From assembly GCA_002633005.1 (NCBI GenBank), contig NMRA01000383.1, forward strand, positions 215,586-279,585: a stretch of DNA of 64,000 nucleotides, read 5' to 3'. Made by a program: the position numbers and the translations under genes. This stretch comes from Phoronis australis. Lineage: Eukaryota > Phoronida > Phoronidae. The notes under the pieces were generated by a model. It was not told the DNA's origin. It made no database searches and saw only the letters and a program-made list of their open reading frames with translations. Numbering within the stretch: position 1 is the first letter of the stretch; every line of letters starts with the position of its first letter. This document shows, one piece after another, positions 13,601 through 26,700 of the stretch.

Positions 13601-14479
13601 CTCTCCTGCGTAGCTGTATTTGGCTTTGAGAATATGGCGATATAGCCTCGTCCGATTGTCATCGTCGAATGGCATAGTTCCACTGAGTAAAATATACGTG
13701 ACAACTCCAACAGCCCACATGTCCACCATACATGTGTACGGCTTGCGTGCCAGAATTTCAGGAGCAATGTATTCTGGGGTGCCACATGTAGTTTTCATAT
13801 AAATATCACCAGTCTTGCGTGTAGCACTTAAACCAAAGTCTGTAATCATTATTTTAGAGTCGTGTCCTGGGTGATAATACAACAGATTCTCTGGTTTCAA
13901 GTCCCTGTGTGTTATCCCTAAACTATGAAGGTATTTCACCCCTTCTAGTACCATTGTTAATACTCGGGTAGCATCCCTTTCAGTGAAACTACCTTTTGCT
14001 ATAATTCGATCAAACAATTCTCCACCAGTAGCGAGCTCCATAACCATGTAAACTTTGTCTTTGCTCTCGAACACTTCCACTAGTTGAATAATATAAATAT
14101 GTTTCACCCTCCTCAACACGCTAAGTTCTGATTCAAAGACTTCTTTTCCCTGAATTCTATCTATCATTTTGATAGCATAGGGTTGTTTAGTGATTTTGTT
14201 TTCGACCCGTACAACACGACTAAAACTCCCTCGTCCTATGAGGGCTTTTATGTCGTATTTAGCGATTACACGCTGGTCAAACTTGGCAATATACTTCGGT
14301 GGTGGCGGTTTCTTGGTGGTCTTTGGGGGTCCATCCTGATTGTTATGGTTCGGTCGATGAGTCCGATGAACGTGTTTGTTGTACTGGTTTTTCGTTGATT
14401 TGTGTCCTGGCGGGTATAAAACCTCCTGACCCTCAATAACTGGCGGTGGGGGCAGAACTTTACTCGTGTAGCACCCCAT
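13601..14479 (-). CDS. PSKH1: Serine/threonine-protein kinase H1, N-terminal coding exon
   Basis: This exon encodes 293 residues of a CaMK-group protein kinase. The N-terminus MGCYTSKVLPPPP carries a Gly-2/Cys-3 signal for N-myristoylation and palmitoylation, as known for PSKH1, which associates with Golgi and other membranes. Residues 20-65 are a low-complexity His/Asn/Pro linker. The kinase core begins near residue 73: glycine loop GRGSFSRV (82-89), catalytic Lys104 in YAIK, HRDLKPENLL (191-200, Asp193), DFG (214-216), and CGTPEYIAPE (232-241). The frame stays identical in character to vertebrate PSKH1 up to KYSYAGE, where GAG is followed by GTAGAT, a splice donor. Translation beyond 13601 is intronic. 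The C-terminal lobe and tail lie on a further exon not found in this window. ATG at 14477-14479 is chosen because only it gives the acylation signal. Confidence 0.95.
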
Positions 14480-15527
14480 CGCCGAGGATTCCTGTGGCTA
14501 GTCTACTCCAGAACTGTTCCTCATACCTCTCGTCACTTCCTGGGACACACTTCCCCGCAAAATAATAGAAAATAATACAGTATTTTACTACACATGTGAG
14601 CCGTGTTTCGCTAACATAACTTAGAAAAGATTCTATTCAGGAAGAGCACCTGTTTGCTTGTAGTAGTGCGCAACGTAAAGTATTTCTAAAGCTCTAGCCA
14701 ACAAAAATTGCTAGTTTACTTCGAGCTCACTTAACATTTTCATTGATTACGTTAAACACATTAGTTTCAAGCTAATGCTTAACTTAACATGATTTAGTTC
14801 TTCATAAATGTAAAATCTTTTGTTCCAGGATGCGTAGTAATTGAGAGCTCATGGAACTTTGAGGGCCGTGACACGGTCATAAGTAAACACGTGACATTAG
14901 ATACGTGACGTCATAAGTCGTTATAACAACTTCAGTTCCGAGCAAATAAAACGAAGTGAAAATGGAGTAAATATGTTTTCAGTACGTCATGGGATCTAGT
15001 CAAATATGGTCAAATGTGTGCAAAGGTCAATGTTTGCGATTTTGTAAAACTCTGTAAGCAAAAATAAAATATCGACAGAATTCACCACAACAAAAATTTC
15101 ACTACGACTTGACGAAATTGAAAAAAATTGCAGATAGTCCGGCCGGGTACAATGTTGACTTCATAAGAAATCCTTAAAGATAACAGTAGTTCCTAACGAT
15201 TGTATATGCATTCCCAACGTAAGGGCAAACAAATGCCTATATATAAACACTGTTTTATCGTGGTTACTTACACACCAGGCTGCGCCGGCAGAACGATTTG
15301 ATTCAATCAGAAATTCTTACTACTGTGAAATGCCGGCAAAGATCGTGCAAATATTGCCACGTTTTTTCGCACATTCGTGCTCAGTATTGCAGAAGGGGGG
15401 GGGTGACGACGGGAGAACAGCCCTGAGCATCCACATCGGGGTGCGTTCAATCAATATGAATAAATTTCTCGAAATTGTAGCTGATTTGTTGTTAAAAAGT
15501 CTCTATTTTGCGTTCATCTTTTTTTAC
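14480..15527 (-). promoter_or_regulatory. PSKH1 5' flank
   Basis: This is the region directly upstream of the PSKH1 start codon on the minus strand, expected to hold 5' UTR and promoter. I see no TATA box at a convincing distance and no other strong motif. It contains no other gene. Confidence 0.35.
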
Positions 15528-15630
15528 CTTTCTTAGCCTTAGGGTCCACGCAGTTGAGTAGAGAGAGGGGCATCAAAAAATCGCCCCAGGCATCACAAAA
15601 CTTCTTCACGCTCCTGTTCGTGGTTTCCAT
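15528..15630 (-). CDS. Possible small exon of an unrecognised gene
   Basis: From ATG at 15628-15630 the minus strand reads METTNRSVKKFCDAWGDF and continues to a Lys-rich end. Balanced, gene-like composition is followed by AAG|GTAAAA, a usable donor, at 15528. Without splicing, a stop follows within a few codons. An upstream TGACAG acceptor-like site precedes the ATG. I do not recognise the protein. It lies about 1 kb upstream of PSKH1 in the same orientation, so it would have to be a separate gene, an alternative PSKH1 leader, or chance. Confidence 0.25.
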
Positions 15631-15711
15631 GAGATAAAACTCTGTCATTTCATTTTTACCTGCACACGGTGTTAGGGCTTGAAGACCTGTAGCATTATTT
15701 AACAAGTTCAA

Positions 15712-16390
15712 CTAAAACTTTCCAAATTAAAGGCTTTCCAGGTCGACTAGTTGCGAGGTAGGTCAAAATAAGCAGTACATTGCCTCCAGCATCAGTAATA
15801 AATGCGAACATAATAACCAATACACAACAGGCACTCTGTATGAAATGTACGCTTGATAATGCAGTGCATCACAGGCGTGCACTGACGAATTACGCGAGTT
15901 CACGAAGTCTCTGCTAGGTGTCAGAATTTTCTCATGGGAGCCGACCATGGTTGTTCACTCTTCAGTACGTCTAATCTTCGCTCAGGCCTACAAGCGCGAT
16001 ACTAGCGCCTATTGTGTTTCTATCCATTGTATCTATTTTTCAGTATTAAACTTTAGTTCAAATAATGTCAGCATCTTTGCCTTCATGGAGTAACTAGACA
16101 TTTACTCACCCGCTATTTCCCAATTGTTTTTACTCAAGAGTTTCTCAGTGAAAGTGGATTTATAACATACATGTTGTGCGCGTATTTAAGCCCATGCATG
16201 GAGCTGTGTCTACATCTCGAGTTAGAGGCATGTTCCTAGATGTGAAACACTTGAGTAAAGCGACTTCTGAAATATTGTTTGAGAAAAAATTGGTAAACCT
16301 TGAGGTCTATTAAACTAATAACGATGACATTCGGGTTCTGTCCAAGAAGTGATTTTTTTACATACGACAAAAATTATGTCAACTTGATTT
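15712..16390. other. Intergenic; no gene recognised
   Basis: Nothing beyond short reading frames was seen on either strand. Confidence 0.5.
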
Positions 16391-16560
16391 TGGGCTTACA
16401 AAGAATATATTGTCACTTGATGTCAACTTGTTGAGTACAAGGCTGAGGGCTGATTTAGGGCTTACAAAGAATATATTGTCACTTGATGTCAACTTGTTGC
16501 GTACAAGGATGAAGACTGGTTTAGGCCTTGCAAAGAATTGTCACTTCGTTGTTCCTTGAG
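16391..16560. repeat. ~66-base minisatellite, about 2.5 copies
   Basis: GGGCTTACAAAGAATATATT recurs at 16392 and 16458 with a degraded third copy at about 16524. Each is followed by GTCACTTGATGTCAACTTGT or a variant. Confidence 0.85.
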
Positions 16561-18316
16561 ATCATGTTCGACGCAAAAAAATGACATGATGCGGCCGTGA
16601 CAAGGCAAACTGGAGACCAATATAGTGAAAGGTCAGCTCTACCAAGTAATGTCGTCACCTCCAAAGTGACTATGAGACCTAAAACTGTTTTTGACGACGG
16701 AATGTGGGTTTATTGCCGCTTCGACACTAATTATCCTATAAGCGAAATTTACGAATTGACAAAAACATGACAAGAAAAACACCTGCTTATTCAACGTACA
16801 TACGCCTGCGTCTATATGGTAAGCATTTGAGTAGGCTTGAATTTTTCGTTGAAAAATACACATGTGCCTAAATACGAGCACTTATACCGACAATTCCGCA
16901 AACAGAGCCTACTTTCGAAGTCCAAAGTAAAGCAGTTATCAACCCGCTTGTATCACAAAAAAGTAACTTTTGATTTAGCCCACTTGGCCTCAGTCAGTTC
17001 GTTTGTCAAATTGGATATGACTTCAGAAATTCAAAAGAACTGACAATTTGTTTCTGCTTAAGATCAACACCTACAAGTTAGCTTGTCACGGCGTGTCTTT
17101 TTATACTTAATGCGCCGCGCACGATCTCGACGAATAACGACCAATCAGTTCTTTTGCAAACCAAGACACCGCTTCTCATCTGAGTTAGAAAAACAAGTTT
17201 AAACCGATTTTACATCGGTAAAAGGTCTAAATTAAAAAGTTTGCTTTTCGCCAAACTGAATGTGGGTTTAAGTTTCTAGGGTTTGTAAGTTTCCAGAATG
17301 AACAGTCTCTCACAAGAGCGACTAAAAGCAGGATATATAGTATATTTCATCACGAGACTTATCTACAGTTCATAGCAGCCATTAACACCGTAAACATTTC
17401 GAGGTTTGGTCCTCATTCCATATCCATGTTGCGGGCGCATTTACCGGTAATAGTCCCGGGCTTGTGTTCGGATACTAGAAAAAAATTGTAGTTTCGGAAT
17501 ATACTTCCTAGGGCTTAGGCTTATCAAAAAATTCTAGTTTCACATATAGGCGCGTGAGCCTGCGCGCTTACACGATAGACCCGTGCTCTTAAAACTCCTT
17601 CAGAGGGTCAGTATTCAAATTTGAGTGCGTTTTGGCTTTTGCGACAGTGGTACATTTTTGGTGACGAACATTAAGCTTAAAGTAAGTATGCAAACAATTG
17701 AGTGAGAAGGTTAGGATCGTCGTTTTCGTTGTTTATGTGCTGTTCATTATGTATGTATTACATTTGTTGGAGGTTGGGATGCGTGGCTCGGTAGCTACTG
17801 CTCACTTGGTTAATTAAATGATAATTGATTCGTTGATTTATTGCACACGCGCGTACGTCGAGAGCACACAATTAATGAAACTCTGAAGTGAAACGAACAC
17901 TGGTCCCCGGCTACAGCAGATAAACTATGGCTATAGTCAGCAAGTAGTGGAGTGCCAAAAAACATTGACTTTGATAGAGCGGACAACTTTCCAAAACTGG
18001 TTTGCTTCATAACAGTCTGATGTAATCTTTCAATTCCTCTTGACTAAGAAACACATTGTTACTATGAAAACTAGACAATTTTTGTAACATGTCTGTTGAA
18101 GTTAATCGGCTTGTTTCTTGATTTCTATCTTAGAGTGCACAAAGGCAGGAATGGCATTCTGTGATTTATGATAAAATACAGCCAATTTCACCCACAATGT
18201 GAAAAAGCAAAACTTCTCATAGAACATTTAACTTTGCTAATTAAAAGTCAGGATTTTGAATCAACCATGCAGCAATTTTTCGTTAGTATGGTCTAAACGT
18301 TTTTGGGTCAGTAAGG
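16561..18316. other. Intergenic; no gene recognised
   Basis: A moderately CpG-rich patch at about 17400-17680 ends in an AAAGTAAG donor-like site. It could be an untranslated first exon, but no downstream partner was seen. Confidence 0.4.
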
Positions 18317-18476
18317 CACCTCTGCTTCGAACAGAAGGCCCACGCCCTGGTCACCTCTGCTTCGAACAGAAGGCCCATGCCCTGGCCAACTCTGATTCGA
18401 ACAGAAGGCCCATGCTCTGGCCACCTCTGCCTTGAACAGAGGGCCCATGCCATGGCCATCTCTGCTTCCAGCAATA
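18317..18476. repeat. 35-base minisatellite, ~4.5 copies
   Basis: The unit CACCTCTGCTTCGAACAGAA followed by GGCCCA(C/T)GCCCTGG repeats with a 35-base period and few substitutions. Confidence 0.93.
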
Positions 18477-19354
18477 CTCCATCATTTTTGCCAACCAAGA
18501 CTCAGTGAGTGAAACGTAAGCCTTGATCAAGCACCTTCTAAATCTCAGGGATAACTAGGAAATTTTCTAACAGAATCTAAAAACCACCACACGTCAATTG
18601 CATTACAACTACAAATAAATTTACCTGTAGGGCTGCATGAAACAGTCCCAAATAGGGGACCCACGTAAGTTCCCTAGATCTACAGAGTATTTGTGGACTT
18701 GTAAGAACACTGTCTTTTTATGCTGTTTTAGTTTCATTACGAAGTCATGTTTTAATTTGAGAGTGGTCTGTTCATTGAATACGCAGTATTATTTTATTGA
18801 AAATAAGAAGGGATCTTTTCAAGCAAACGCCCCAATTTACGAAGTAAGTCCCTATTTGTTTTCATTGAACACAGAGCTCAATTTTTAGTTATATTATTTG
18901 AAAACGTCATTAGTCAAAGAGGAACTCATAATAAAGTTGCAAAGTTTACATTTGTGAGAAAAGGACGATACAAATAGGCAAAAGATTTAGGCACCTTAGT
19001 CAAGTCTATTTAGGAGTCTTTCATGCAACTGGGCACTGGTTCCCAGATTGAGACTAGTCAGACGTCACCCTGTGGTCAAAAGTCCTGCATTCATAGTTCA
19101 GTGCTATGGAGCTTTGACAGATTTTTTGCAAGCAGCAGCGCATCAACACCGAAAAATACAAATACAACATCCAAATGAGAATATGTCGGATATGAATCCC
19201 TCACTGTATTTTTAACACATTTTGACAATTTGAAGTTAAGGAAATAATTTTAATAATTTCATTAAAATACTGTGTTTGTTATAGGAGTAAGAATTATTAA
19301 TCATCTTACACAGCATATGTTGGTCACATAATGTGACCTGTAGTCAGAAAAGAT
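18477..19354. other. Intergenic; no gene recognised
   Basis: No recognisable coding region, RNA gene or repeat unit was found on either strand. Confidence 0.5.
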
Positions 19355-19428
19355 CCCTGTCCAGACTAGAGCTCGAACTCGGGAATTTCTGCTCACGTGC
19401 AGACTCTCCAGTCTGCCACGAAAGACGA
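19355..19428 (-). pseudogene. tRNA-like relic or tRNA-derived SINE head
   Basis: On the minus strand TGGCAGACTGG (19409-19419) matches a pol III A box. GAGTTCGAGCTC (19369-19380) is a B box with mismatches at its ends. Between them TCTGC and GCAGA form a five-base-pair anticodon-like stem with a six-base loop. The T-stem pairs poorly and the acceptor stem is not convincing, so this is not a functional tRNA. It could be a pseudogene or the 5' part of a SINE. Confidence 0.35.
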
Positions 19429-19567
19429 TTTTAATCTTAATAATTTTTATTGATTTATAACAGCACAATTATATACTGTGTTTTATTGATGGATTTTGAC
19501 CTGATTTAGAGAACACAACAAATCAGAGAAATTAACAGCTCGTACTAAAAGACTTTTATGACCATCC

Positions 19568-19726
19568 AACTTACACTGAGTATGAATGAAGTGTAAAATA
19601 ACTTACATTGGGTATGACTGAAATGTGAAATGACTTACACTGAGTATGACTGAAGTGTGAAATGACTAAAACTGGGTGTGACTGAAGTGTGAAATGACTT
19701 ACACTGAGTATGACTGAAGTGTAAAA
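19568..19726. repeat. ~32-base minisatellite, five copies
   Basis: ACTTACACTGAGTATGACTG followed by AAGTGTGAAATG repeats with about a 32-base period and minor variants. Confidence 0.93.
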
Positions 19727-20725
19727 TCTAGGATAGAACAACAAAACCATGATACGATATTAGTGCATGTATTATAAGATATGACATGCAATACAAAAAA
19801 ACCATTGGTAAACTCAAAGCTGGATCAAAAACGGTCCAAAAAGTATTACATAGTACTAAATTACTACATAATTTTGTGTGTGTGCTAAAAGTGATTGGTG
19901 AAAAATTTCTACCCAGACTACTGACGAAAGCTCAAAGCATCTTACTTTACAATGGGAATGGTCAAGATTTGCACGCAAAAGCGGGCAATACACACAAGCT
20001 TAATACACTCATACACTCAGCAACTGAGTTTTGTATGCTGCTCACTGGCCACTCATAAAACTGGTTGACAGACAGCCGAAACCAATTACCTGTCCTGATA
20101 AATGAGCAGACCTAAGCAATAGTTTAAAGCCATGAATACAAGGTGCACGGACCTTGCTCTGAAATTGACCAGTAGTGTGTACAGTATAGATCTGTTGCCA
20201 GCACAGAACATAACCACTAACAAATGTTACTTGGACATCACCCGAATGAACAATACCTAGACTACCATACCAGAGTCATTGACAACCATGGTTATCAAAG
20301 ACTTCAATGCGACTTCAACGGAGAAATCAAGTTAAGACTGAGACTAGATCTTGTTTCAAACTCAAATGCTTCACATTGTACAAAACACTGCCATGTTCAC
20401 ATTCTATAGCATCAAAATCACAATACATCCATTGCAAAGTAAATGGGAAAATGGTTCATGAAACACTATACATCATGTAGAAAGTGCCCCCTTGTGTCAT
20501 TTCCTGCGAAGCAGACGTGACTTACATAACACAATGTGGCAGTCAGAGTCATGACAGAGAATGAACTATGTAAGATATGCCAGCAGAGAGCAGTAGACGC
20601 AGCATTAGTCTAGCCTTGTTGACTACAATTACGACCCATGTACCACAAGGCAATGACACAAGCTACAGGTCTGAGTGGCAAGTTCATATCTATCAATGGG
20701 AGCCCCTGTGTGGTACATAATATCC

Positions 20726-20788
20726 TCAATAAGGCTTAGCTTTCTTCGGTGCTGTTTTCTTTGTCTTTGCTTTCATTTTCTTGTCTTT
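20726..20788 (-). CDS. WDR89: WDR89 coding exon 12 (terminal)
   Basis: Twenty codons of basic tail (KDKKMKAKTKKTAPKK and on) and TGA at 20726-20728. The acceptor is ATTGCAG. I saw no clear AATAAA signal within about 300 bases downstream on the minus strand. Confidence 0.9.
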   Translation of the reverse strand, partial: KDKKMKAKTKKTAPKKAKPY

Positions 20789-23700
20789 CTGCAATGTTAA
20801 GACAAAAGTGGAAACAGCTTTCATACCCATCAGTGGTCTAAATCAAAAGTTTGTTTCTTGGATGGCACGAGGGTTTATCGCTGCTTTAAGCACAAAATAC
20901 CCTTCATCCAAGTGAAGTACTTAGCGTTTAACAGTAGTGCATGATTTACAACCTACACTTAAGTGTAAATGTCTTAAATGTAAACACAGTGAAGCAGCAA
21001 ATATATAACAAATTATACTTGATACAATTTTAATGCCTTAATTGCTGTCATAATATCTACAGCATCATCAACTAAAAAAATCTCACCAAAACACTGGCCA
21101 GATAGAACAAAGTAAATTCCAACTTTTCTCAGATCAAAACTGTCAACCAACTGGTGACTTTATGGAGCAATGTATTCAATTATAAAGGCACATAAAACCC
21201 ATGTATAGAAATGACCGACACTTCAAAGCACAGAACAGGGTCAGGGGCGAATAAGACTTCCGTGTACACAAGACAAAAATGGTGGGACACTTGCCCATGA
21301 TAAACTATTCAGACATTCAAACATCTAACTCACCAATTTAAGCTCTAAGCTTCCCTGTTCAGGAGACCAAAGGCAAATCATGGAGTCTTCACCACCTGTT
21401 ATGAGATTATGTTTCTGTAAAAAAGTTACATCAATGTGAAAATAATAACGCTCTTCCTGCAGTAGGGATTCTGAAGAGAAAAGCAATAAAAAGGTTGTGT
21501 TTGTCTTTGGATAGGCAAAAAGCTCTGGCCAGGGCAAATATAATGACATATGTATTATAGTGCTGTAACCGTGAAATGAACATTAGGGGTTAAACTAGTC
21601 TTGACGTTTAAAGAAGCGCTATGTCCTCTGCTTCCAAACAATCTCTAACTTACTAACACTCACTTTTGGTGTCATTGCACCTATGAGGTTCAAATTCTAT
21701 CCATCATTAATTGCCTGACTGTTCACCAAATAACACTGAAGATATGGATGATTCAATATTTTTTGTTCCATAAAAGGAACTTTGTCGGGTGTGTCTGCTG
21801 ACTGTGAATTAACATGTAAGCCGTTGAGTACTTACAGACACGAGGCTACAGATGGAAACACTGTCGAACTCAATTTGGTCTAAGCTTTGTGAATGAAAAC
21901 ATTATATTTAAATTACCAATGTATGATCATAAATTGTCTTGTGGCACTTTTTACTGAACTTTTTTCCAGAGATTATTTACCTAGTGTTACATTTTATTTT
22001 TATTATTATTCTTTGTACTTCTACTTTTTGCAAAACTTGGTGTCCTTTTCATCTTTGGAAACAAGCTTGTGACAGACATGTTCCTCATTAGTATAGTGTC
22101 CTTATCATTGTAAAATATTTACTGATGATTCATTTTTTGTCAACAATCCACTTGGCACAATTTTAAAAGACAAACCAACTGCAAAGGATGTCAGCATGCA
22201 GTTACAAACATTGTGGATGTAATTTGGCTGTGGGACTCCCCCCCCAAATGTGTCCTGAGACTGGGATCAAGGGAATGTATTAACAACATTTAAAAGTTGA
22301 TATTCTGGTGTGGATTTTTAAGTGGCATTCTTAAAAAGCAGATGGGGGGGGGCGACAGAATATCCTCTCATCTGAAAAAAAAATCCCCTCTCAGAATACA
22401 GGTACCTTTTCCTCAGATGCGCGAGGGAGCTTACAGCGATCCTTATCCTACTAATACCAACATGCTGAGAACAAGTTTTCTGTTCCTACTCTAATCAGAC
22501 GTTTAAAACAGGACACTTTACTTCATTATGACCGCTTAATGAATACATTTGACAGCAAAGGACCTCCTCAGTCAGTGATAGTTCACATACCTGACCATCC
22601 CAGTAGGCACATCTGACCACATCTTTGTGACCTCCACTTAAAGTACATGCCACCTCCAGCTGACCATCATCATCTACGGGCATAAGATGGACTTGGCCAC
22701 TGAAAAACAACTGACAGATTCAGGCTATTTTGCAGTGAGACAGAAAGACCAGAATGTTCTTGGTATGACAACATGGTTTCATCTTTATATCAGAGCTGGG
22801 CCTAAATATGGGCATCAACAGTAAAGCTTAGGTCACTTGTGGTCATTATCAACTCAGCAGTCATGTACAGTATCTTGCACTTCAGTCTGTGAGGCCTTGC
22901 TACGCAGAACTATTGATTGCTTTAACAACAAAAACAGGTTTACAACAACGGGCAGCCGCGAAAAATAAAACAGCAAAAGTGTGAGGAAATATTGAGTTAA
23001 TTAATTAACCTTGGTAATTAACATTGTATGGCCAAAACAAGATTTGACAGTGTGTGGGGTTTTAGTTTGTTTGTGCATGTGGGTGGACCTGATTTCAAGT
23101 GTCCGATTCTGACAACCGACACAATCATAACGGTAACTATGGCCAAGTAATGTCGCTCCTAGTCGATAAGCGCATGATATCCAAGGCGACTGGCAGTGTG
23201 GCACTGCGTACTATCACTCCGTTTCCTTTGTCTGGTCCACTGTGCAATGAAGAAAATTACTTCATTTTTTCAAAGAAAATGGAAGCTGAGTGACAATGAA
23301 GAAACAGAAGCTGGTGGAAAGATGTATGTGTTCAAAATTGGGACAAAAAATACGTAAAGTAGGTGAAAGTCTGGAATCAAGGGCGTTTTTAGTGGCAATT
23401 TGATGAGCTGAAAATTTGCCGGTTCCAGAATGCGATCTGGGTCATGGGATTTTGCCGCGCTAGTCACAAAATAGAGCTGTCGAGGGCTGTTTGTACTTCA
23501 GAAATCAATCAAGAAAATGCTGGTTTTCAGAGGCAAAACCAAAATTTTCCCCTGGGCAGAAGGGCCCATTCCGTACTACGCGCCTCTACAATCACGCTTT
23601 GCACGATTGCCTACGAGGCAAAATGTTGGGCTACCCCTCATAAAATATCCTAGATCCGCCACTGTACAGAACAATTTTCAGTTAAAGGACTTTGATTCAG

Positions 23701-26700
23701 GCAACATGTATATTGCAATCAGGTGTTTTTAAGGACCAGCTGCTTAACATACTTGTGTATGACTAATTGTTCACACTAGGACAAATTCAGACACATTCTT
23801 AGTGTTCAGATAGCTACTGAAAGTTTGATCAATACTGCACATTTTGTTCAATCCAATGGTTGGACTTAAAACAGCACTTCAGGATATAACTGAACAAAAG
23901 GTGATGACAATTACTTTGTATCTCCTGAGATAAGATAAAGTTGGCCGTCAATCTCCAAACAATCCACTAGGTAGTCAACACGGGTCTTACATTCCTGAAA
24001 CAAACACACATCATTCAACGACTGCAGGGTAAACTCAAGTACAAGGAGGATGACAACATAGTAGATTTCAATTGAAATGATAGTTGCCGAAACAAGACTT
24101 AAACAACACAGGAATAAAATGAAGAAAGCCCCTGAAATTTCTTACAACATCCACCAAGCAAGACTTGGGTGAAGGCTTTGTTTTCAACAGCATTTCTCTA
24201 ACTTAGTACAAGCTTGGATGAGCTTTTTGATGCATCATCTTTTGAATATTCAATCCAAGCCTGAGGTACCTTAAAGGCAAGTAGCCATTGCTTTGCTTGC
24301 TTGAGCAAGATAGACCAAAGTTGAATAAAACTTATCAACATGGAGTTATGAAGCTGTGGAGTTTGAGATTTCAGCCTTTGCAAACTAGCTTCCAAGGAAA
24401 GGATGATGGAAAACAAAACAAAACAATGGTCATGCTAGCAAGCTATTATACTTTCTATAGTTACATAGGCACACGTAGCTTTGGTATTGTTGCACCACGA
24501 TCTGTTGCTTAATATAACAACAATAAAAGAAATCACGTTCCAACTGGCTTTAATAGTGCGAATACAAGCAGCCTTACACTAACCTTATATTGGTCTCTGA
24601 TGTCTGTTCGCGATATCAGTTGATCACCTTCCACAGAGTCCCATATGTGAAACGTCTCAATGTGCGTCAGACAGTATATATGGCTGTAATCATTACTGCA
24701 CCAACCCAGTTGGCTCTGAAGGGCATAACACAGTAGTCAACTAGAAGTCACATTAAACTAATATCGTTCTTCAAGTACCAGCCACTCCAAACCTAATGAC
24801 ACCAAAAAAATTCGGAGAGTGACATCTTTGGCAATGTCGTCATATTTCAAATGCATTGTGAGATGGTTGTCAGCTCATAAAGATACAGTGATATTACAGT
24901 TAACTTGTTGACGTGTAAACAATATGATGAAAACAACACGTCCTCACCAGCAACATGGTTTTTAGTGCAATGAGTATAACTAAGCCAGGGATATACCGAG
25001 GTGTCAAACATCCCGTTGTCAGCTGGGTGACTGAATCATAAAATCATGTTGCCCAGCCTTAAGTTTGCCCAATTTTTAATAGCGTATTATTCAGGACTTA
25101 GAAGTCCTGTTATGTGCTGGCACAGCCAACAAACCGAAGGTCGCAAAGAATTGATCATGGCCAGATATCACCAGCTATTCAGTCATATAGTGAAAATTAC
25201 TATGGGGTACCATGCAAAGAGAATGCGCTTCCAAGAAATTGCCAGCAACACAAACGATAGATCGATCATGATCTAGGCAGAACACACTGATCTAAATTGT
25301 CAAACCTTTCGAGGTCGATAGATCCCCAAAGTGGCTGAGGGCAGGGCACAGTGTATATGCAAAATAACCCTTGAGCTAGTTTGAGTAATGTAGGTGGGAA
25401 AAGTTGTGCATTTTCTTCAATCACTCAAACGCTGTGTGAACTCACTACACGACAGTGTAACATACTTGGTGAATTTCATTTTGCCAAGTAATGAATTGTG
25501 TCAGTAAAAATGAAGGATAGGTTAGTTTTAGCTACAACTGGATGTACAACCTTGATAAAACTGGGTTGTGCCTGATGACGTTATCTGAAATTGACTTTTT
25601 AATCTTAACAAGCAACTCGCAACAGTTGTTGGACATTGTAAGCACAGTACAACATTGACTCCACCTACCACTGACGACTCTGAGTTTAATGTATACTCCA
25701 AGGCATCATCTTCGCATGATTGGCTGATGTCAAGAATTGAAACAAGACCATCTGTTGAACCAGTGGCCAGACGGTCAGAGTTGGTGGGATGAAAGATAAC
25801 CTGCACAAAGACAGAACCTCGATTTCTCTGTGCTCTACAGATCTCATACATTACTCCACACTCAAGGATTCAATAGCAGAAAAAGACAACTCATTTGCAT
25901 TAGGTAATTAAATCACCATATTACAAATCTGCAATGTGACGACGCTAGTTTTGTCAAAGATGTTTTACACACGTGTGAATTATTTAAAGCTTACTTGTGT
26001 TATATCATTCATATGACATTCTGAGTAACATCCAAGAAGATTGGCTTTCCTCCTGTCCCTGCAAAATAGAAATAGCTCTATCACAATTGGGCCAATACAC
26101 CAAAAATTCTATTAAAGGCTTAGACACCAAGTGGCAGGCATAAAGACTAACTGCTGGTAAAGCATTAACTTGGCTTGGAATGGTATACATACTTAGACAT
26201 CAGCACCCAGTTGCAAGAAACAGCCTCAAAAAGGGACTCGACTATTCATTTCCCTAAACCTTTGCAGACTTGTGTCTGTTTACTCACAAATGTTATGTTT
26301 GTCTATCACCTTAACTTTTAAATATGAACTCACTTGCTCAAGATGTGTAATTATCTAAAACCTAAGCACCATTTCAGTGAATATAAATATGAACTTAATC
26401 AGTTTATTATCACTAAGTATCAAATCAGTTTACTCTCACTGAGTATCAAATCAGTTTACTCTCACTGAGTATCAAAGCTAAAATTGACTTTTTACAGTTT
26501 CCTTATCAAGAGCTTCGGGGGCCTGTTTCATAAATTTAAAATGTAACTGTATGTCTTTCACAGAATTCTTTTTTTAGACTCTGGGTAAAAAACATAGTAA
26601 AGTTACGACATTTTAGTGAAATGGGCCCCAGATGGCAGTAGGTGCAATTAAATACTAACAACTTGATAATGATATAAAGATATACAAACAAAACTTTATT

